In this document: positions 60,271-64,000 of the stretch, in pieces
Layout: each line of letters opens with the position of its first letter
How positions within the stretch are numbered: the first letter of the stretch is position 1
Assembly (NCBI GenBank): GCA_910584155.1
Contig: CAJTYG010000003.1
Span: 124,001-188,000, forward strand
Direction of reading: 5' to 3'
DNA from: an uncultured Christensenella sp.
Lineage (GTDB): Bacteria > Bacillota > Clostridia > Christensenellales > CAG-917
DNA length: 64,000 nucleotides
The notes under the pieces: model-generated
What the model saw: only the letters and a program-made list of their open reading frames with translations
Database searches by the model: none
What the model was told of the DNA's origin: nothing
Program-made: the position numbers and the translations under genes

Positions 60271-60733
60271 TGCGGAAAATTACGATTGGCAAGCATTTGA
60301 ACAGAATGTAGAGCGTGCAAAGGAAATACGCAAGCACCAAGCAGAGGCACGCAACGCAATTTTAGATGCTTTGCTTCGGTACAAGAAAAAGAAAATCAAT
60401 GCACGCAATAAAAAAGAGGCGGCGGATATGGCACTTGCTTTCAAAGACCTTGAAGATTACGCAAGCATCGATGAAATACATAACGCTTACGGATACGACA
60501 TTATATCCGAGAGTGAATGCAAGCGTCTTATGGCTCTTTGGGAGGCGAGAGAAAAATACGTAACAAAGAGCGGAGAATTCAGCGACGAGGTTACGATGTT
60601 TATAAACCAAGCCTTAAACGCAATCGGCGGGAATTATCTTGATTTCTTAGATGAAACCGATGCAGCCGAGCGTTATGTCCGAGAAGAGCACGTTAAACGC
60701 AAAGGCACCACATTCAGGCGGGAGGAAATATGA
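60260..60733 (+). CDS. phage helical protein, unknown (157 aa)
   Basis: ATG 60260 with GGAGGA upstream lies within the previous gene's end. Basic, helical sequence (DWQAFEQNVERAKEIRKHQAEARNAILDALLRYKKKKINARNKKEAADMALAFKDLEDY). Overlaps the following gene by 4 bp. No family recognised. Confidence 0.6.
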   Translation: MKFDAENYDWQAFEQNVERAKEIRKHQAEARNAILDALLRYKKKKINARNKKEAADMALAFKDLEDYASIDEIHNAYGYDIISESECKRLMALWEAREKYVTKSGEFSDEVTMFINQALNAIGGNYLDFLDETDAAERYVREEHVKRKGTTFRREEI

Positions 60734-61029
60734 TATACGCAATAGATTTTGACGGAACACTATGCGAGAATAAATATCCCGAGATTGGAGAGCCGAGACA
60801 GCGTGGAATCAACACATGCAGGCAACTCAAGACCAAGGGACACACGCTGATACTTTGGACATGTCGGTCGGGGAAATTGCTTGCGGCAGCGGTAGAGTGG
60901 TGTAAGGCACAAGGAATAACATTCGACTATATCAATGAGAATACCGAGGAAATCATAATCAAATACGGTGGCGATACTCGGAAGATATATGCAGATGTTT
61001 ACATAGATGATCGCTCCTTGAAGATTTAA
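60730..61029 (+). CDS. small HAD-like hydrolase
   Basis: A 99-residue protein with the HAD core: MIYAIDFDGTLCENKYP (nucleophile Asp in DxDGT), HTLILWTCRSG (motif II), and YADVYIDDRSLKI (motif IV acidic pair). It is short, without a cap domain, like the phage BT0820-type phosphatase group. Substrate unknown; it may act on nucleotides or phosphorylated ends. Confidence 0.8.
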   Translation: MIYAIDFDGTLCENKYPEIGEPRQRGINTCRQLKTKGHTLILWTCRSGKLLAAAVEWCKAQGITFDYINENTEEIIIKYGGDTRKIYADVYIDDRSLKI

Positions 61030-61092
61030 CAAACTCTGCGGCGGCGGGACAAATATAAACATTTATAAAAACACCTATCAAACAACTAAAAA

Positions 61093-61125
61093 AGCGTTGA
61101 CAAACAGACAACGCTGTAATATAAT
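61093..61125 (+). promoter_or_regulatory. hicAB promoter with overlapping operator
   Basis: A perfect TTGACA (61097-61102), 17 bp, TATAAT (61120-61125). Inverted repeat AGCGTTG (61093-61099) / CAACGCT (61109-61115) overlaps the -35, as expected for autoregulation by the HicB HTH domain. Confidence 0.8.
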
Positions 61126-61155
61126 ATGTATGTAATCAAGAGGAGGAACAAGGGA

Positions 61156-61344
61156 ATGCCGATTACACCAAAGCAAATAGTGAAGAAACTAAAAGAAAAC
61201 GGCTTCGAAGAGGTGAGCCAAAAGGGTTCGCACCTAAAGATGAAAAACCCTAAAACAGGGAGGCAAGCAATAGTGCCAATGCATGCGAAAGACATCCCCC
61301 CAGGCACGGAAAGAGCAATATACAAGCAGGCGGGACTGATATAA
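61156..61344 (+). CDS. hicA: HicA-type toxin
   Basis: A 62-residue mRNA interferase of the HicA/YcfA family. Residues TPKQIVKKLKENGFEEVSQKGSHLKMKN hold the catalytic His in GSHLK; VPMHAKDIPPGTERAIYKQAGL is the family C terminus. GGAGG precedes ATG 61156; the in-frame start at 61126 is at the transcription start and unlikely. Forms an operon with hicB, toxin first. Confidence 0.92.
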   Translation: MPITPKQIVKKLKENGFEEVSQKGSHLKMKNPKTGRQAIVPMHAKDIPPGTERAIYKQAGLI

Positions 61345-61388
61345 AAGTCCCGAGCCTGCATAAAATATAATAAGAAAGGAGAACGACA

Positions 61389-61859
61389 ATGGACAACAGA
61401 ATTTATCCTGCAGTATTTCATAAAGAAGATAACGGCTCATATTCGGTAGAGTTTCCCGATCTGGGATGTGCTACGTGCGGCGAGACTTTGGAAGAGGCAT
61501 TTATAATGGCAAAAGAAGCTCTCGCCTTGTATCTTGACGATTGCGAGGCGGTAGAACCCACACAACTTGAAAAGGTTAATGTACAGGGTGATGACAGAGT
61601 TATGCTTGTAGAGGCTGATGACGGTGACGATATAACATACTATAAAACCTCAGAAGTCCCAAGAGCCATTGAGGATGGATTGGAAAAGAAAGGATATTCA
61701 AAATATCAAGTGGCTCAGATACTTGGGGTTGACCGTGGATATGTTACACGCATATCGAAAGGTGAGCGCATTCCATCGGTCGATATGGCGAAGCGCATCG
61801 GTACACTGCTCGACTTTGATTGGCGAGTATTCTATGCGGATGGCAACGGCGCACTTTAA
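61389..61859 (+). CDS. hicB: HicB-type antitoxin with HTH
   Basis: A 156-residue antitoxin. The N-terminal HicB domain (IYPAVFHKEDNGSYSVEFPDLGCATCGETLEEAFIMAKEALALYLDD) binds the toxin; the C-terminal XRE helix-turn-helix (SKYQVAQILGVDRGYVTRISKGERIPSVDMAKRIGTLLDF) binds the promoter. AAAGGAG precedes ATG 61389. Likely stabilises the prophage or defends against competitors. Confidence 0.93.
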   Translation: MDNRIYPAVFHKEDNGSYSVEFPDLGCATCGETLEEAFIMAKEALALYLDDCEAVEPTQLEKVNVQGDDRVMLVEADDGDDITYYKTSEVPRAIEDGLEKKGYSKYQVAQILGVDRGYVTRISKGERIPSVDMAKRIGTLLDFDWRVFYADGNGAL

Positions 61860-61888
61860 TTAGAATTAAGCAATATTCAATCTCGTAG

Positions 61889-61922
61889 CCCGTCGGTTGT
61901 ATTAACACTGACGGGTTTTATT
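61889..61922 (+). terminator. hicAB terminator
   Basis: CCCGTCGG (61889-61896) pairs with CTGACGGG (61908-61915, one G-U), followed by T residues. Confidence 0.75.
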
Positions 61923-62200
61923 ATTTATTATGGCGGCGGAACATGCGCAGCTATGCGCTTATATGATGTAAAGTTTTTTCAACAAATCAAAAAAATTTTT
62001 TATTTTTTTAATTTTTCGGCGGCGGCACGCTCTTAAATATATATTCTTACTCAATTTATTGTAGGGGGGGGTAAAATACCCCTATTTTGATTTTTTCAAC
62101 AACGGGCGAGGAGTCTTTTACACATTTTTAACGGAAAATTGAGTTTTCACGCCCTATTTATATATATAGAGGGGCAAATTCCTCAAATGCGGAGATTTTT
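61923..62200. other. AT-rich intergenic region before the late-gene side
   Basis: No gene seen. Includes a stretch of A/T runs (61980-62020), a hairpin GGGGTA-AAA-TACCCC inside a G8 tract (about 62065-62083) followed by T-rich sequence, and TATATATATA near 62157. It may hold the promoter of the ParB/methyltransferase and terminase genes, but none is clear. Confidence 0.4.
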
Positions 62201-62743
62201 ATGGAAATTGTGAGATTAAGGCTTGACGATTTAACGCTCGATGCGGAGAATGCAAAAATCCACACCGACGAACAGGTTGAGCAGATAGTCGAGAGCATAA
62301 GGCGATACGGATTTAACGATCCGATAGGCGTATGGGGTAATAACAACAAAATCGTTGAGGGACATGGACGATATAGAGCTTTGCGCATTCTCGCAGAGAC
62401 CAATCCCGAGTATGAGATTGTGGACTGCATACGACTTGACCACCTCACAGAAACCGAACGCAAGGAATATGCGCTTGCACACAATTCAACCAATATGGCG
62501 ACAGGTTTTGATTTTGATAAACTTCAAGAGAACCTCAAACAAATCGGTAATATGGAAGCATTCGGACTCTTGATACAAGTGGACGAAATGGCACGAGTGG
62601 TTGAAGACGACTACGAGCCACCAGCCGAACCCCCGAATAAAGTTAAATTTGGCGAGGTATGGCAAATGGGCGATCACACACTTGTGTGCGGAGATGTTAC
62701 AAATCATACAACTGTCCAAAAACTCGGGGGGGGGCACGTTTGA
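62201..62743 (+). CDS. ParB-like domain, N-terminal half of a split methyltransferase gene
   Basis: Reads 180 residues. The ParB/sulfiredoxin-like domain contains LRLDDLTLDAENAKIHTDEQVEQIVESIRRYGFNDPIGVWGNNNKIVEGHGRYRALRIL with the GHGR motif, then the linker VKFGEVWQMGDHTLVCGD, which always leads directly into a methyltransferase in phage ParB-methylase proteins. The frame runs into a nine-G tract (62726-62734) and stops soon after (TGA 62741-62743). With eight Gs the protein would continue into the methyltransferase half. Confidence 0.85.
   Translation: MEIVRLRLDDLTLDAENAKIHTDEQVEQIVESIRRYGFNDPIGVWGNNNKIVEGHGRYRALRILAETNPEYEIVDCIRLDHLTETERKEYALAHNSTNMATGFDFDKLQENLKQIGNMEAFGLLIQVDEMARVVEDDYEPPAEPPNKVKFGEVWQMGDHTLVCGDVTNHTTVQKLGGGHV
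62726..62734 (+). repeat. nine-G homopolymer at the frameshift
   Basis: G9 lies exactly between the LVCGDVTNHTTVQKL and GTFDVIMTDPPY coding segments. Loss of one G (or gain of two) restores one continuous reading frame. Confidence 0.9.
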
Positions 62744-63473
62744 TGTCATAATGACAGACCCTCCGTACAACGTCAACTACAAGGGTGGGACCGATAAAAA
62801 ATTGCAAATGGTCAACGACAATATGAACGATATTTCGTTTTTGGAGTTTTTGACAAAGGCGTTTACAAATCTCGCTGAGGGGCTGAAAGACGGTGGTGCG
62901 TTCTATGTCTGGTACGCCAGTAGAGAGCATATCAACTTTGAAACAGCGCTCAACAAAGCAGGATTGACCGTCCGACAGCAAATTATATGGGCAAAAAACA
63001 CATTTGTTCTTGGTAGGCAGGATTACCAGTGGCAACACGAACCCTGCATGTATGGATGGAAAGACGGTGCGCCGCATTACTTTGTAGATAACCGCACCAA
63101 CAGCACACTGCAAGAGTCCGAGCGGCCAGAGAACATAAAGAAGCTTAAGAAACAAGAACTCGTCGAATTCTGTGAGAAACTTATGTCTCAGTTTGAGGGT
63201 GTATCAACCACCATTGAGCGTGAGAATAAGCCAGCTGCAAACGAACAACATCCTACAATGAAACCCGTGAGACTGATAGCACGGTTGCTTGCAAACAGCA
63301 CCAAGCGAGGTGACACCGTTGCAGACGGGTTCGGAGGGTCAGGTTCAACAGTCATTGCGTGTGAACAACTTGGATTAAAGTGCAAAATTGTAGAGATTAG
63401 TCCGACCTACGCATCGTACACCGTTGACAGATGGGAGAAATTTACAGGAAAAACTGCCGTGAGGATAGCCTGA
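62733..63473 (+). pseudogene. DNA methyltransferase half of the split ParB-methyltransferase gene
   Basis: About 246 residues of a class N6-adenine/N4-cytosine methyltransferase: VIMTDPPYNVNYKGG (catalytic DPPY), a long helix-rich middle, NEQHPTMKPVRLIARLL and the AdoMet-binding VADGFGGSGSTVIACEQLG. DPPY favours adenine. It has no ribosome site; ATG 62751 lies inside the catalytic motif and would remove part of it. In the ON phase it would be fused to the ParB-like domain (about 420 residues in total). Confidence 0.85.
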
Positions 63474-63483
63474 GGATATAGAA

Positions 63484-63819
63484 ATGACTTATGAAGAAAG
63501 GTCTCCACGTAAAAGAAAGTTCTATAACAGCAAAGAGTGGCGCAAGCTCTCGCACTATTATGCAGAGAGTAGGGCGTGGATCTGTGAGCGGTGTGGCAAT
63601 AAGAACATCGACTACACGAGACCAATCTACGGGCAGCTGCACTGTCACCACAAAATCCCGCTGACCGATGAGAATATAGACAATCCCGACATATCGCTCA
63701 ACGAGAACAATCTCATATTATTATGTCAAAAATGCCATAACGCCGTTGACAGCGACGATGTTTTACAAGAGGGTCTATACTTTGATGAAAACGGTATGAT
63801 CCAAAAAAGGAAAGGATAA
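63484..63819 (+). CDS. HNH endonuclease next to terminase
   Basis: A 111-residue phage HNH protein (FYNSKEWRKLSHYYAESRAWICERCG ... LHCHHKIPLTDENIDNPDISLNENNLILLCQKCHNAVD), with CxxC, HH and N-CxxCHN motifs. HNH genes of this type lie beside the small terminase gene in many cos phages and assist cos cleavage. The stop overlaps the next start (TAATG). Confidence 0.9.
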   Translation: MTYEERSPRKRKFYNSKEWRKLSHYYAESRAWICERCGNKNIDYTRPIYGQLHCHHKIPLTDENIDNPDISLNENNLILLCQKCHNAVDSDDVLQEGLYFDENGMIQKRKG

Positions 63820-64000
63820 TGGGCAAAGGACGCAAGGCGATAATACCCGAACAAAAAGATAATGACACCTACAAGGACATAGGTGCGATTAACCGACAAC
63901 AGGATCTCTCGCCGAAAGGATATCCTGACTCATTACCTGCTCCCAAAGACTTAACAGATGGTGCAAAAAAAGAGTGGCGCAGAATAGTCCGTCTTTTCCG
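63819..64000 (+). CDS. small terminase subunit, P27-like (partial)
   Basis: The first 60 codons: MGKGRKAIIPEQKDND ... LPAPKDLTDGAKKEWRRIVRLF. The PxxLxxxAKxEWxRIV pattern is typical of P27-family small terminase subunits. Its position directly after an HNH gene supports the call. The gene runs beyond the window. Confidence 0.82.
   Translation, partial: MGKGRKAIIPEQKDNDTYKDIGAINRQQDLSPKGYPDSLPAPKDLTDGAKKEWRRIVRLF

Overview
The window reads as a chromosome segment of a low-to-mid GC Bacillota bacterium, most likely an uncultured gut-type Clostridia. The evidence is strong GGAGG ribosome-binding sites, many clean sigma-A promoters (TTGnnn, 17 bp, TATAAT-like), U-tract terminators, tandem OmpR-type two-component systems, an EFR1-type flavodoxin/ferredoxin protein, a SpoVK/CbbX-like AAA+ protein, and a large BspA-like surface protein. 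The species cannot be named from the sequence alone.

Left part (1-26900): a partial PP-loop ATPase, a COG2426 membrane protein, class II fructose-bisphosphate aldolase and an M29 aminopeptidase lead into a co-directional block of about 17 kb. That block holds a roughly 2600-residue secreted subtilase with BspA-like leucine-rich repeats, a lipoprotein, and a complete oligopeptide ABC importer (binding lipoprotein, two permeases, two ATPases) whose subunits carry unusual insertions. A TldD/TldE protease pair and an M18 aminopeptidase follow. Together these suggest a cell that degrades extracellular protein, imports peptides and finishes them with cytosolic peptidases.

Middle part (26900-48540): a tRNA-Ser(CGA) with a partial copy of its own 5' end in its leader, a two-HTH regulator facing two tiny genes, an epimerase plus EFR1-type protein, two two-component systems, gap, an iron alcohol dehydrogenase, a DUF4097-like lipoprotein, a lipid kinase, pyrG with an apparent leader attenuator, and tRNA-Arg(CCG) followed by tandem repeats of about 193 bp that contain tRNA fragments. 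After a repeat-rich spacer comes a compact set of HTH protein, AAA+ ATPase with a second degenerate AAA half, and two paralogous YbjN-like proteins.

Right part (about 48548-64000, open at the window end): a prophage or phage-derived element. A large serine recombinase and a CI-like repressor are transcribed leftward. A divergent operator region separates them from rightward early genes: small proteins, a sigma-like/HTH protein, a replisome organizer containing iteron-like palindromes, cytosine and adenine/N4-cytosine methyltransferases, HNH nucleases, an ASCH-like protein, a HAD-like protein and HicAB. A ParB-methyltransferase gene is split by a nine-G tract. An HNH protein and the start of a P27-type small terminase subunit follow, so packaging and structural genes should lie beyond the window.

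Most notable observations: the G9 tract that separates the ParB-like and methyltransferase halves (possible phase variation), the palindromic iterons inside the replisome organizer gene, the HTH/AAA+/YbjN module, the importer with insertions in every subunit, and the tRNA-derived tandem repeats. Functional calls rest on reading motifs by eye; no database search was run.
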